From positions 124,001 to 188,000 of the forward strand of contig NZ_JBKFGH010000018.1 of assembly GCF_051233475.1 (NCBI RefSeq): DNA of 64,000 nt, read 5' to 3'. The position numbers and the translations under genes are program-made. Positions 52,488-61,272 of the stretch are shown piece after piece. Each line of letters starts with the position of its first letter. Within the stretch, counting starts at the first letter, position 1. The DNA is from Bacillus_BU sp051233475. GTDB lineage: Bacteria; Bacillota; Bacilli; Bacillales; Cytobacillaceae. The notes below the pieces were generated by a model. It saw only the letters and a program-made list of their open reading frames with translations, made no database searches and was not told the DNA's origin.

Positions 52488-52795
52488 GTTCCTTCGCTCC
52501 GATCACTTTGAAGAATTATGCTAATCTTATCGTAATGAAGCAAAGAGGATTTGACAAGTGCTAAGGAGGGAATTAATGGTACCAGCCCATCAATTCCCTT
52601 TCTATTTAAACGTCGTGAACATAAGGCCTAGGAACTTACTTCACAACGGTATCACGTTTGTAAAGATAGTTTTAACAAAACGAATTCGAACTATTTGTGA
52701 CAACTCTTGTCAATCAAGGAAGAGGAAAGACATATCTAGATTTTTTCAAAAGTTTAGATTATACTAAAAAATGAAATAGGGGAGGGGAATAGACT
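52488..52795. other. 308-bp region between holA and yqzM
   Basis: It contains a 63-codon ORF with a strong ribosome binding site (52576-52767), a hairpin over that site (52568-52598) and a likely -10 TATACT (about 52760-52765) for yqzM. Confidence 0.5.
52576..52767 (+). CDS. Possible small basic protein, unrecognised
   Basis: AAGGAGGG lies 5 nt before the ATG of a 63-residue frame (starting MVPAHQFPFYLNVVNIRP). The product would be basic, with two cysteines and a Lys/Arg-rich C-terminus (CQSRKRKDISRFFQKFRLY). It matches no family known to me. The ATG and part of the ribosome binding site are inside a hairpin. The frame may be fortuitous. Confidence 0.3.
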   Translation: MVPAHQFPFYLNVVNIRPRNLLHNGITFVKIVLTKRIRTICDNSCQSRKRKDISRFFQKFRLY

Positions 52796-52927
52796 GTGAA
52801 CGAATTTGTAAATCGCGTCGAAAAACGTAATGATGCAATAGACTCTGGTATGGGATTCTTTGTTTCATTTGGATTTTTCGCTACATTGTTTATTATTGCA
52901 ACAGTCATAAAAGTTGTCGGATCTTAA
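52796..52927 (+). CDS. yqzM: Small membrane protein YqzM
   Basis: This 43-residue protein has a charged N-terminus (MNEFVNRVEKRNDAIDSGMG) and one membrane helix (FFVSFGFFATLFIIATVIKVV). The start is GTG after GGGGAGGGG. The position between holA and comEC matches YqzM. It ends at a strong terminator. Function is unknown. Confidence 0.88.
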   Translation: MNEFVNRVEKRNDAIDSGMGFFVSFGFFATLFIIATVIKVVGS

Positions 52928-52952
52928 TTACCGATACATAGCTTCATTTTTT

Positions 52953-52984
52953 AGACTGCATTAAAAATGCAGTCTTTTTTTTTG
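52953..52984 (+). terminator. Intrinsic terminator of yqzM
   Basis: A 10-bp perfect stem (AGACTGCATT/AATGCAGTCT) with a 3-nt loop and a T-tract. Confidence 0.9.
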
Positions 52985-53058
52985 CGAAGTTAAGTTATCA
53001 TGCACAAGCACTAGTTATTGTGAATAGAACATCGAGGGAAGTTGTGGTTTACAATATA

Positions 53059-55371
53059 CTATGGAACTGCCATAGAAAAAGTTCCTCTCCCATCTTTAAA
53101 AAAATAAGAAATAGCGCCCTGTTCATCGGTCCTAAAAATGCGAATCCTGTGATGTTCTAACCTGGAAATTACCCCTTGATGCGGATGCCCATAGCGATTA
53201 TTTTCCCCAACAGAAATAATCGCTATTTCCGGTTTAAACTGAGAGAGTAACTCCTCGGAGGTGGAAGAATGACTGCCATGATGAGCCAACTTTAATACGT
53301 CAATATCCAAAAAGGGGTATTTTTTGACAAGGTTCATTTCTTTATTCTTTTCGATATCACCGGTAAAAAGCCAAGTGAGACCTCCCATTTCCGACTGAAT
53401 AACGATTGAACCATCATTTCCGCCATTTTCCTGGCCATTAACACGTGGCGATAACACTTCAAATACTGCTCCCCCTGCTTCCCAGCCATCTCCTTCTGAA
53501 ATAAACGTAATCGGGATTTCCTTTTGTTTAGCGATTGCCACTACCTTACCTTCCAATTCAGATTGCTCCTTTACCATCGGCAGAATAATTTCGTCAACCT
53601 TGAATTCTTCAATAATGGCCTTCGAACCGCCCACATGATCAAAATCTCCATGGGTAAGAATCAGCTTGTTAAGCCTGTTTATTCCTTTACCTTTTAGGAA
53701 TGGGACAACAATGTCCGCACCAACCTCAAAATTGGAATTTCTCTGTTGCCATTTTTCCTTTGTATAGGGAATCGTGCCTCCACTATCAATTAAATAATTT
53801 CCCTGATGAAATGGTAATTTAATGAAGATCGCATCACCTTGTCCGACATCAATAAACGTTATTTCTCCGAATGGGGAAAATATATTGCTTCCTAGTTGTA
53901 AGGACAATGGTAAAAAAACAAACAGACAATGCTTAATCATTTTTTTCGGTTCAGTTTGCATTTTATAAAAAGTGAACACGACCACCAGCAGATAAATTAG
54001 GAGCAGAACTAATCCAGGCCGTCCAAGAGTAAGCGTTTGAAACGGAACGTTCGACAGCCGCTCAATAATCGAATTAACAAGGATGATTGTCTGATTAGTT
54101 AATGCAAGAAGTGGAGTAAATAAAACACCTATAAGCGGATGAAGGATAAATATAAAAAAGATATACGGGGTTAAGAAAACAGAAAAAAACGGAACAAATA
54201 GAAAATTAGCAAGGAGTGAGAGAAATGAAAACTCATAGAAGTGATATAAGATAATCGGAAGTGTTGCCAGCTGAGCGATAAAGGATGTTAACAATAATTG
54301 AATATGATTCGAGTTATCTTTTACTATTGGCACAGATAAAAGCAAAGCAGCACTAGCGGTAAAAGAAAGCTGAAAGCCAACATCAAAGATTTGTAACGGC
54401 GCTGCCAGCAAAAGCAATAATAATGTTCCTGATAAAGCATCCAATGGCAGAATTCGATTGTTACCAAATCGCAAACTAACCAGAATGATTAGCATCATCG
54501 TAACGGCTCGAACTACCGAGGGCGTTGCACCAGTCAATAACGCATATAACGGCAAAAAAACAAGCAGGATCGTGACCATTCTTTCCCTCACGACACCGAT
54601 TCGAATCCCACAAAAGAAAATAACTCCGGTTAAAAAACTGACCTGTAAACCGGAAATGGCCAATAAATGGATGATGCCAAGCTTTTGATAAGAAGACATC
54701 AAATCCTCTTCTATTAAAGCCTGTTCTCCAAAAAGTAGAGCAATTGAAAGCGATGCAAGCGGTTCTGGGAAATGGGTTGCTACATAATGAATTCCCTCTG
54801 AGCGGATATTTTGGATTTTATTATGAAAAGAAGGTTGAAAAGAAGAACAGGATTGAAGTGGAAATTGTTCGGGAGTTAAGATCCAATGGATTTTTTTCGA
54901 GGCTAAATATTTTTTGAAGTTGAAGGTATTTGGGTTTCTTGCAGAAGATGGGGATTCCAATTTGCCAGAAAGATTACATTTTAGTCCCGCCTTCATTTCT
55001 TTTTCGAGTAGGACCTTTTCTTGTAACGATTTAAATCGGTATTGGATCAAAAGCTTCTCTTTCGTTTTTACATCCTTTCCTTCAATTTGTAATCGGTCTC
55101 CGTCCATTTTCCATTGCTGAAGTAAAACAGTGAAATCCTCCTCCGTATCCGAGATTTGTGACTGGTTGCTTAAATTTACGTTGTTGCCTATCATACTATA
55201 TAGAAAAAAGGTGAACAGTAGGAACAGAAATTGGCTCTTTGAGAATGATTTCTGAGAATAAAGAAAAACAGCGTAAATTAAAAAAACAATCATAAATGAA
55301 GTAAAATCGAGCAGCGCACAACATACGCCAAGCAGTCCGCTAACTGCTACAAATATGCCCTTCCCTTTCAT
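53059..55371 (-). CDS. comEC: DNA uptake channel protein ComEC
   Basis: The protein has 770 residues, full length. N-terminal membrane helices surround an OB-like outer domain (about 70-190). The ComEC membrane core follows (LLAISGLQVSFLTGVIFF near 235). The C-terminal metallo-beta-lactamase-like domain has LTHGDFDHVGG and LAHHGSHSSTSEELL. It carries transforming single-stranded DNA across the membrane and may degrade the other strand. An AAAGGAG ribosome binding site is present. A strong terminator separates it from comEB. Confidence 0.96.
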   Translation of the reverse strand: MKGKGIFVAVSGLLGVCCALLDFTSFMIVFLIYAVFLYSQKSFSKSQFLFLLFTFFLYSMIGNNVNLSNQSQISDTEEDFTVLLQQWKMDGDRLQIEGKDVKTKEKLLIQYRFKSLQEKVLLEKEMKAGLKCNLSGKLESPSSARNPNTFNFKKYLASKKIHWILTPEQFPLQSCSSFQPSFHNKIQNIRSEGIHYVATHFPEPLASLSIALLFGEQALIEEDLMSSYQKLGIIHLLAISGLQVSFLTGVIFFCGIRIGVVRERMVTILLVFLPLYALLTGATPSVVRAVTMMLIILVSLRFGNNRILPLDALSGTLLLLLLAAPLQIFDVGFQLSFTASAALLLSVPIVKDNSNHIQLLLTSFIAQLATLPIILYHFYEFSFLSLLANFLFVPFFSVFLTPYIFFIFILHPLIGVLFTPLLALTNQTIILVNSIIERLSNVPFQTLTLGRPGLVLLLIYLLVVVFTFYKMQTEPKKMIKHCLFVFLPLSLQLGSNIFSPFGEITFIDVGQGDAIFIKLPFHQGNYLIDSGGTIPYTKEKWQQRNSNFEVGADIVVPFLKGKGINRLNKLILTHGDFDHVGGSKAIIEEFKVDEIILPMVKEQSELEGKVVAIAKQKEIPITFISEGDGWEAGGAVFEVLSPRVNGQENGGNDGSIVIQSEMGGLTWLFTGDIEKNKEMNLVKKYPFLDIDVLKLAHHGSHSSTSEELLSQFKPEIAIISVGENNRYGHPHQGVISRLEHHRIRIFRTDEQGAISYFFKDGRGTFSMAVP

Positions 55372-55396
55372 TTTCTCTACTCCTTTTTACGTTTTC

Positions 55397-55429
55397 AAAA
55401 AAATAGCCGGTTAAAAAACCGGCTTTTTG
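55397..55429 (-). terminator. Intrinsic terminator between comEB and comEC
   Basis: An 8-bp perfect stem (AGCCGGTT/AACCGGCT) with a 4-nt loop is followed by TATTTTTTTG on the minus strand and abuts the comEB stop. Confidence 0.85.
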
Positions 55430-55990
55430 TTAAACAGAAAAAAGTTTTTTTGCTTCTGACGTTAGCTTCGCTAGTGATTCCTCACTTGCCCCGTTTTTTT
55501 CAAGCTCTGATAACAGGTTTGTAATAAACTCTGATTTCTCTTGTCTATTCCAATCAAAAGAAGGTTTACAATCGACTTTTTCAACATGAACATTTGCAGC
55601 TGAAAATAATTCCATAGCATAAGGATGGTTTTTATAATCCTCCGCATAATATACTGTTTTAATCCCTGCTTGAATAATCGCTTTGCAGCATTGCAGACAT
55701 GGAAAATGTGTTACATAAATATCTGATTCAGCAGTAGGGACTCCAAACTTTGCACATTGTAAAATGGCATTCATTTCTGCGTGAATCGTTCTTACACAGT
55801 GATTATCAATGACGTAACAGCCTTTGTCGATACAATGGTCGCCGCCCGCAATCGATCCATTATAGCCCCCTGCGATAATTCGTTTATCTCTCACAATCGT
55901 AGCACCTACGGTTAATCGGGTACATGTACTTCTTAATGATAGTAGGTGACTTTGTGCCATAAAATATTCATTCCAAGAGATCCGTTCCAA
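55430..55990 (-). CDS. comEB: ComE operon protein 2 ComEB (dCMP deaminase family)
   Basis: The protein has 186 residues. The zinc deaminase motifs are HAEMNAIL (His, Glu) and PCLQCCK (two Cys), with ARTLTVGA-type entry RLTVGATIVRD. It is probably a dCMP deaminase; in B. subtilis ComEB is also needed for polar competence localisation but not for DNA uptake itself. The start is TTG, 8 nt after GGGAGG. It lies between comEA and comEC. Confidence 0.94.
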   Translation of the reverse strand: MERISWNEYFMAQSHLLSLRSTCTRLTVGATIVRDKRIIAGGYNGSIAGGDHCIDKGCYVIDNHCVRTIHAEMNAILQCAKFGVPTAESDIYVTHFPCLQCCKAIIQAGIKTVYYAEDYKNHPYAMELFSAANVHVEKVDCKPSFDWNRQEKSEFITNLLSELEKNGASEESLAKLTSEAKKLFSV

Positions 55991-56067
55991 TCATATTTCC
56001 TCCCTCAACATGCAGATGCCTCCCTTTAAGTGTAATGCCCAAGCCTAAGAGCGTCAATTTGATATAT

Positions 56068-56679
56068 TTATTGAATCGTGATTTTATCCTTTAATTTTTC
56101 GAATGTTTTTTGTCCAATCCCACTAATTGATTGGATATCCTCAATCGATTTAAACGGCCCATTCTTCTCTCGGTATTCGATAATCGCAGCAGATTTTGAC
56201 GGACCGATTCCAGGTAATGTTTCAAGTTCACTCGCTTCGGCCGTATTAATATTTACTTTATCACTAGCTGAATTTCCATCCGCCATGATCGCCATTCCTT
56301 GAGTTACTTCACCCATCTGCGGGATATAAATGACCATTTCATCTTTAACATACATGGCTAAATTAATCTTTGATTCATCTGCTGTTTCTAATAATCCTCC
56401 GGACCTCTCAAGCACATCGATCACTCGCTCTCCTTCGTGCGCTTCATAAACACCTGGTGCTTTAACAGCCCCTTTCAAATCAATCATGATTTTTGTAGGA
56501 CTCGGGGTATCAGTGGTTTCCTGCTCATTCAATTTTATTTGGGACTCTTCAGTTGAGGGGTGTTCATTAACAGGAAGTAAGTTTGGAGTAATTGGGGCAA
56601 AAAAATAATACACAAGCAAACATAGGAAAAGAAATAATCCGAAAACATAGCCCTTGTACTCTTTAATCCATTCTTTCAA
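56068..56679 (-). CDS. comEA: Competence DNA receptor ComEA
   Basis: The protein has 203 residues. A membrane anchor (about 9-29) and a flexible Thr/Pro-rich linker precede an SLBB domain (about 65-120). Tandem helix-hairpin-helix motifs (KVNINTAEASELETLPGIGPS and IQSISGIGQKTFEKLK, about 140-200) bind double-stranded DNA. The start is TTG. It is divergent from comER. No ComK box was found in the 87-bp divergent gap. Confidence 0.95.
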   Translation of the reverse strand: MKEWIKEYKGYVFGLFLFLCLLVYYFFAPITPNLLPVNEHPSTEESQIKLNEQETTDTPSPTKIMIDLKGAVKAPGVYEAHEGERVIDVLERSGGLLETADESKINLAMYVKDEMVIYIPQMGEVTQGMAIMADGNSASDKVNINTAEASELETLPGIGPSKSAAIIEYREKNGPFKSIEDIQSISGIGQKTFEKLKDKITIQ

Positions 56680-56766
56680 TTTGTACCATTCCTTTCATTA
56701 GTTATATTCTTACCTTTATTTACATATGGTTATATGAGAAACCTGCTCACGAAGGAGGATAGAAAG

Positions 56767-57588
56767 ATGAAAACTGGAGTTATAGGGATAGGAAATATGG
56801 GGAGGATTTTAACTGAAGCATTACTTGAAGAGAAGGCAATATCCCCCTCTTCCTTAACAATTATGAATAGAACAAAGAAAAAAGCTCTTGAGCTTAAAAA
56901 TATATATTCCGATATTTCCGTTGTTGACACGGCAAAGGATTTATCGATATGCTCAGATTTAATTTTCTTATGCTTAAAGCCTCTCGATATTTATTGGGTA
57001 ATTCAAGAAATCTCCCCACATTTAACAAAAGATAAATGCATAGTATCGATTACAAGTCCGATTAGTGTAAACCAGTTGGAATCAATTGTTCCTTGTTCAG
57101 TTGTAAGAGCCATTCCGAGTATTACCAATCGAGCAAAAGCAGGCGTCTCATTGTTAACATTTGGATCTAATTGTTCAGTGAAATGGAAAACAACGATGGA
57201 ACGTTTATTTCGTAAAATTTCTGTTCCGATTGAAATTGAGGATAATGTAACAAGAGTAGCGTCCGATATTGTAAGCTGTGGACCTGCATTCTTTAGTTAT
57301 TTGACGCAGCGGTTTATCTTAGCAGCAGTAAGAAAAACAGATATTGACCAAGAAACAGCGGTAACCTTAGCCAGTGAAATGTTAATTGGACTTGGGGAAC
57401 TATTAAAAAAAGGACATTTTACCTTACCTACTCTACAAGAAAAAGTGTGTGTAAAAGGTGGGATTACCGGAGAAGGTATAAAAGTATTAGAAGAAGAGTT
57501 AGGCGATGTGTTTGAGCATGTCTTTGCTGCAACCCATCTTAAGTTTAAGGAAGAAGTTCAGAAGATTAGTAAACAATACCCTATATAA
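56767..57588 (+). CDS. comER: Late competence protein ComER (pyrroline-5-carboxylate reductase-like)
   Basis: This 273-residue protein has an N-terminal Rossmann fold (GVIGIGNMGRILTEALL) and the P5C-reductase core with VVRAIPSITNRAKAGVSLL, GPAFFSYL and the C-terminal GGITGEGIKVLEE. ComER differs from true ProC in its active-site region and is placed next to comE. AAGGAGGATAGAAAG before ATG 56767 sets the start. Its catalytic activity is not established. Confidence 0.92.
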   Translation: MKTGVIGIGNMGRILTEALLEEKAISPSSLTIMNRTKKKALELKNIYSDISVVDTAKDLSICSDLIFLCLKPLDIYWVIQEISPHLTKDKCIVSITSPISVNQLESIVPCSVVRAIPSITNRAKAGVSLLTFGSNCSVKWKTTMERLFRKISVPIEIEDNVTRVASDIVSCGPAFFSYLTQRFILAAVRKTDIDQETAVTLASEMLIGLGELLKKGHFTLPTLQEKVCVKGGITGEGIKVLEEELGDVFEHVFAATHLKFKEEVQKISKQYPI

Positions 57589-57640
57589 TTTCTTGATGTA
57601 CCTTTAATATTCCTGCGATGTTTTATAATTTTTTTTATAA

Positions 57641-57820
57641 GGCTGTGTTAAATTTGGCTGTTGATTTCCGCTCCAGGTGCTCCCTTTCCGCGGGGGAGTC
57701 CGCGAGCCTCCTCGGCGCGATAGCGCCTGTGGGGTCTCCCGTGACACCTTCTCCCGCAGGAGTCTGGCACCTTCCGCTCCAATCAACAGAATGCTCAAAA
57801 TCAATATTATTCTTTAAAAA
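57641..57820 (+). repeat. Interspersed palindromic element, copy 4 (core 57658-57789)
   Basis: The left flank GGCTGTGTTAAA is the reverse complement of the right flank of copy 2 (TTTAACACAGC), which defines a larger element of about 180 bp. The core has CTGTTGATT/AATCAACAG ends and the GGTGC/GCACC inner stem. It lies between the convergent genes comER and yqeM. Confidence 0.9.
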
Positions 57821-57862
57821 AGGCTGACTCAAGTTTAGGGGGATTCCCTGTTGAGTCAGCCT
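57821..57862 (-). terminator. Terminator of the yqeG-yqeM operon
   Basis: A 12-bp perfect stem (AGGCTGACTCAA/TTGAGTCAGCCT) with an 18-nt loop is followed by TTTTTTAAAG on the minus strand. Confidence 0.85.
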
Positions 57863-57869
57863 GTTTATG

Positions 57870-58616
57870 TTATTTTTTTCGGGCTGTAAAAAAAATTCTT
57901 TCAGAATGCTCTTCGGGTGATTGATCCGAGAAATCAGCTGATACTTCCAGCACTTCAAACCCGGCATTTTGTAACCACTGTTTATATTGTTCAATCGTAT
58001 ACGTACGTTGGAAATGAAGTTCATCAAAGCGTTCATATAAACCAGTTTGATCTTCCAACACAAAAAAACTCAAATCATGTTCAACACTGTTCGGCCATTC
58101 GCCTTCGTAACACTGCCAGATATAAGAGATTTTCTCTTCGTTTAAAGCAAAAGTCCCGTTTCGAAATATGTTATTCATTTTATAAATAGAATGGACATCA
58201 AACATAAACAAGCCATTTGAGTGTAAATGTTCAAATACATGTTGAAAGGTTTTTACAACCTCTTCTTCCGATTGTAAATAGTTCAATGAATCACAAAAAA
58301 TGGTAATTACATCAAGTGAATCAAAGCCTTCTAATTCAGCCATATTTTGCTGAAAAAACTGAATGGCGTGTCCCCTTTCAGCAGCTTTTGCTTGGGCGAC
58401 TGCCAGCATATCCTCCGATAAGTCTACCCCTGATACACGAAAGCCTGCTTCCGCGAGCCAAATGGACAATTCTCCCGTCCCGCAAGCTACATCCAGAATA
58501 GTCTCCGCTTTAACTCCATATTTTTCGATTTGTCGTACCACAAAATCAACCCATTGATGATACGGGGTTTCTTTCATCAATTCATCGTAAAGATAGGCAA
58601 ACCGATTATAGGTCAT
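57870..58616 (-). CDS. yqeM: Class I SAM-dependent methyltransferase YqeM
   Basis: This 248-residue protein has motif I ILDVACGTGELSIWLA (about 40-55), the acidic motif GVDLSEDMLAVA and DVITIFCDSLNYL. It is the terminal gene of the yqeG operon and overlaps rsfS by 4 bp. The substrate is unknown; the family is sometimes grouped with ribosome-linked methyltransferases by context only. Confidence 0.88.
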   Translation of the reverse strand: MTYNRFAYLYDELMKETPYHQWVDFVVRQIEKYGVKAETILDVACGTGELSIWLAEAGFRVSGVDLSEDMLAVAQAKAAERGHAIQFFQQNMAELEGFDSLDVITIFCDSLNYLQSEEEVVKTFQHVFEHLHSNGLFMFDVHSIYKMNNIFRNGTFALNEEKISYIWQCYEGEWPNSVEHDLSFFVLEDQTGLYERFDELHFQRTYTIEQYKQWLQNAGFEVLEVSADFSDQSPEEHSERIFFTARKK

Positions 58617-58969
58617 TGATTCAACTCGCTAAGGATATTCTCGATAGGTGCATCTCCCCAAAGACGCTCAAGTTTATAGTATTGACGCTCATCACGATGG
58701 AAGACATGGACCACCACATCACCCAAATCAACCAAGATCCACTTTGCCTCGTCGAAACCTTCGATCCGCTTAACAGGATGTTGCATTTCTTCAACCTTAT
58801 CTTTTATTTCTCGGGCAATAGCCTGAACCTGTTTATCTGAATTTCCGTGGCAAATAATAAAATAATCAGCGACCAATGAAATGCCTTCCATATTTAGAAC
58901 TAAAATATCTTCTGCTCGTTTATCATCCGCTGCTTTTACAACCGTATGCAATATACTTCTTTCTGTCAT
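58613..58969 (-). CDS. rsfS: Ribosomal silencing factor RsfS
   Basis: This 118-residue protein (VVKAADDKRAEDILVLNMEGISLVADYFIICHGNSDKQVQAIA) binds L14 on the 50S subunit and blocks subunit joining under nutrient stress. The HVFHRDERQYYKLERLWGDA tail is diagnostic. It lies 4 bp after yqeK, with an AAGGAG ribosome binding site. Confidence 0.96.
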   Translation of the reverse strand: MTERSILHTVVKAADDKRAEDILVLNMEGISLVADYFIICHGNSDKQVQAIAREIKDKVEEMQHPVKRIEGFDEAKWILVDLGDVVVHVFHRDERQYYKLERLWGDAPIENILSELNQ

Positions 58970-58973
58970 GAAA

Positions 58974-59540
58974 TCAATTCTCCTTATTTATGATGAGATG
59001 ATTATAGGTTTCAATCGTATCTGGAAAAACAGGTTGATTTTTTTTTAGTAAAAAAACAATCGTGTTTTTCATTGAAGCAATCAACGCATCTGTTAAATTC
59101 TCTTTTGCCATTTCCCTCACATCTTCTACTCCCGGAAATTGCCTGCCTGGTTCAATATAATCAGCAAGGTAAATGACTTTTTCTAATAACGTCATGGATG
59201 GTCTTCCTGATGTATGATACCGAATTGCATCCAAAATTTCTCCGTCCTTTATTCCAGCTTCCTTCTCAACGAGATAAGCACCAACGGGAGCATGCCAGAG
59301 CTCACTATTAAAAGATAATAACTTAGGGTCCATTCGCTGTTCCAGAATAATTTGTTTCATTTCTTCTTTTGGACGAAATTTAGCATAGTCATGAAAAATG
59401 GCTGCAAGTTCGGCTTTTTTGGGATCAGCTCCGTATAATTTGGCAAGCTGGATTGCCGTTTCCATTACTCCTAATGTATGTTGATATCGATGGTCGGTCA
59501 AGTGAGGCTTGACTAAATTTAATGCCGTTTCACGTTCCAT
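58974..59540 (-). CDS. yqeK: HD-domain diadenosine tetraphosphatase YqeK
   Basis: This 188-residue HD hydrolase has HRYQHTLGVMETAIQLA, AAIFHDYAKF and YHTSGRPSMTLLEKVIYLADYIEPGR. YqeK enzymes hydrolyse Ap4A symmetrically to ADP. The ATG at 59540 (MERETALN) is preceded by GAGGAG about 14 nt away and lies inside the nadD 3' end. The longer TTG-type frame adds six codons. Confidence 0.93.
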   Translation of the reverse strand: MERETALNLVKPHLTDHRYQHTLGVMETAIQLAKLYGADPKKAELAAIFHDYAKFRPKEEMKQIILEQRMDPKLLSFNSELWHAPVGAYLVEKEAGIKDGEILDAIRYHTSGRPSMTLLEKVIYLADYIEPGRQFPGVEDVREMAKENLTDALIASMKNTIVFLLKKNQPVFPDTIETYNHLIINKEN

Positions 59541-60099
59541 ATAACTTTTTCTCCTCAATATACATTCGAACAGGCTCAGGGACTAAATACCGTATCGTTT
59601 TCTGTTCTTTTATTCGAGTGCGAATCAATTTGGACGAGACTCCCATCTCTGGAACCGTAACATTTATGACCGGATATGATGTAACTTCCAGAAAATCAGG
59701 TCGATTAACACCGACAAACGTAACCAAATTAATTAACTCATCGATTTTGTTCCATTTTGGTAAATACTCAATCATATCCGCACCGATAATAAAATAAAAA
59801 TCAACATTTGGATATTCATTCTTTAAGAGCCGCATTGTATCAATCGTAAAAGACCTGCCGGATCGTTCCAGCTCAATGGTTTCTATTTTAAAATTAGGAT
59901 GTCCATAAATGGCTAATTCAAGCATTTTTACCCGATCGTCAGTACTTGCCCCCTCCGACATTTGTTTATGTGGGGGTTCTTGATTGGGCATAAACCAAAC
60001 CTCAGCTAAATCTAATCCTTGGAGTACTTCATTGGCAATGAGCAGATGCCCATTATGGGGAGGATCAAATGTACCTCCGAGTATGCCAATTTTTCTCAA
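59530..60099 (-). CDS. nadD: Nicotinate-nucleotide adenylyltransferase NadD
   Basis: This NAD biosynthesis enzyme makes deamido-NAD from nicotinate mononucleotide and ATP. It has 189 residues. The nucleotidyltransferase motifs GGTFDPPHNGHL (residues 8-19) and SSKLIRTRI near the C-terminus are present. The start is TTG after AGGAGGG. It is in the yqeH-aroE-yhbY-nadD-yqeK operon. Confidence 0.96.
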   Translation of the reverse strand: MRKIGILGGTFDPPHNGHLLIANEVLQGLDLAEVWFMPNQEPPHKQMSEGASTDDRVKMLELAIYGHPNFKIETIELERSGRSFTIDTMRLLKNEYPNVDFYFIIGADMIEYLPKWNKIDELINLVTFVGVNRPDFLEVTSYPVINVTVPEMGVSSKLIRTRIKEQKTIRYLVPEPVRMYIEEKKLYGT

Positions 60100-60117
60100 C
60101 TCAAGCCCTCCTTGCTA

Positions 60118-60408
60118 TTATGGCAATTGGATTTGTTTATTTTCGACAGACTCCTTATAGAGAACAATCGTTTTGCCAATCACTTGCACTAGTTCAGCGC
60201 CAGTTCCATCGGTTAATTGTTCAGCCACGACATCCTTATCTTCATCACAGTTTTGTAAAACACTAATCTTCATCAATTCCCGAACCTCTAAAGCCTCCGA
60301 GATTTGTTTGATCATATTTTCATTCACTCCGCCCTTTCCAACTTGAAAGATTGGCGTTAAATGATGGGCTTTTGAACGTAAAAATCTTTTTTGTTTTCCT
60401 GTTAACAT
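60118..60408 (-). CDS. yqeI: CRM-domain RNA-binding protein YhbY (YqeI)
   Basis: This 96-residue protein is a single CRM domain (LTGKQKRFLRSKAHHLTPIFQVGKGGVNENMIKQISEAL, with the GxxG-like VGKGG loop). YhbY homologues associate with pre-50S ribosomes. The ATG lies inside the 3' end of aroE (7-bp overlap), with an AGGAGG ribosome binding site. Confidence 0.93.
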   Translation of the reverse strand: MLTGKQKRFLRSKAHHLTPIFQVGKGGVNENMIKQISEALEVRELMKISVLQNCDEDKDVVAEQLTDGTGAELVQVIGKTIVLYKESVENKQIQLP

Positions 60409-61241
60409 TGTTTTCCTCCTAGTTGTCGCTCTACAGTATGCTTCATTCGTTTTGGATCAGGGAAGATTCCTGTCCATAACTCGAACGCAAGGGCCCCTTG
60501 AAAAACAAACATATCAAGACCATTTTGAACTCTTGCCTGTCTTTTTTTGGCTTCCTTTAAAAGTTTGGTCTCGAGCGGGTTATAGATAATATCACTGACG
60601 AACGCATTTTCTCTTAGATTTTCCAAACTTAACGGGAGTTCATCAAGATGAGGCGCCATCCCAATTGATGTGGTTTGAATAATGACATCATAATCCGCTA
60701 AGCTTGCTTCAGCCTGTTCTTTTCCAATGGCATTAGAATCTACTGCATATGGACACTCGCTTATTAAATCGTGTGCTTTAGCAATCGTTCTGTTATAAAT
60801 ATCGAGCTTTTTCACTCCCACTTTTGCTAGGGAGAAGAAAAGGGCTCTTGCGGCTCCACCTGCCCCGATCATTAAGACAGAACGGTCACTTAAATCCGGA
60901 ATCTTCTCCGTCAATCCTCTAACGTATCCGATACCATCTGTATTGTAACCGATTAACAGTCCGTCTTGATTGACGACTGTGTTGACTGCTCCAATCGCTT
61001 CCGCAAGTGGATCAATTTTATCTAATAATGGCATTACGGCAATCTTATGAGGAATGGTGATATTAAAACCACCCGCACCTAATGCTTTTAGACCCTTTAT
61101 TGCATCTGTTAATTGTGCTTCTTTGATGTGAAACGGCAAATAATCAGCATCTATTTTGTAATGCTGAAAAAGGTCATTGTGCATGAGCGGTGACATTGAA
61201 TGGGCAATCGGGTCACCGATTACGCCAAATAATTTTTTCAC
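60402..61241 (-). CDS. aroE: Shikimate dehydrogenase AroE
   Basis: This shikimate-pathway enzyme (279 residues) reduces 3-dehydroshikimate with NADPH. The substrate domain shows GDPIAHSMSPLMHN, FNITIPHK (catalytic Lys) and AVNTVV. The NADP domain shows MIGAGGAARAL and YNRT, and the C-terminus NGLDMFVFQGALAFELWTG. The start is GTG after GAGAGGACA. A copy of the palindromic repeat separates it from yqeH. Confidence 0.96.
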   Translation of the reverse strand: MKKLFGVIGDPIAHSMSPLMHNDLFQHYKIDADYLPFHIKEAQLTDAIKGLKALGAGGFNITIPHKIAVMPLLDKIDPLAEAIGAVNTVVNQDGLLIGYNTDGIGYVRGLTEKIPDLSDRSVLMIGAGGAARALFFSLAKVGVKKLDIYNRTIAKAHDLISECPYAVDSNAIGKEQAEASLADYDVIIQTTSIGMAPHLDELPLSLENLRENAFVSDIIYNPLETKLLKEAKKRQARVQNGLDMFVFQGALAFELWTGIFPDPKRMKHTVERQLGGKQC

Positions 61242-61272
61242 TGTCCTCTCCCCTTCACTTCTATCTTTTTAG

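Noticed and set aside
53059..57588. ComK boxes for comEA, comEC or comER
   Set aside because: No convincing AAAA-N5-TTTT pair was found in the relevant upstream gaps.
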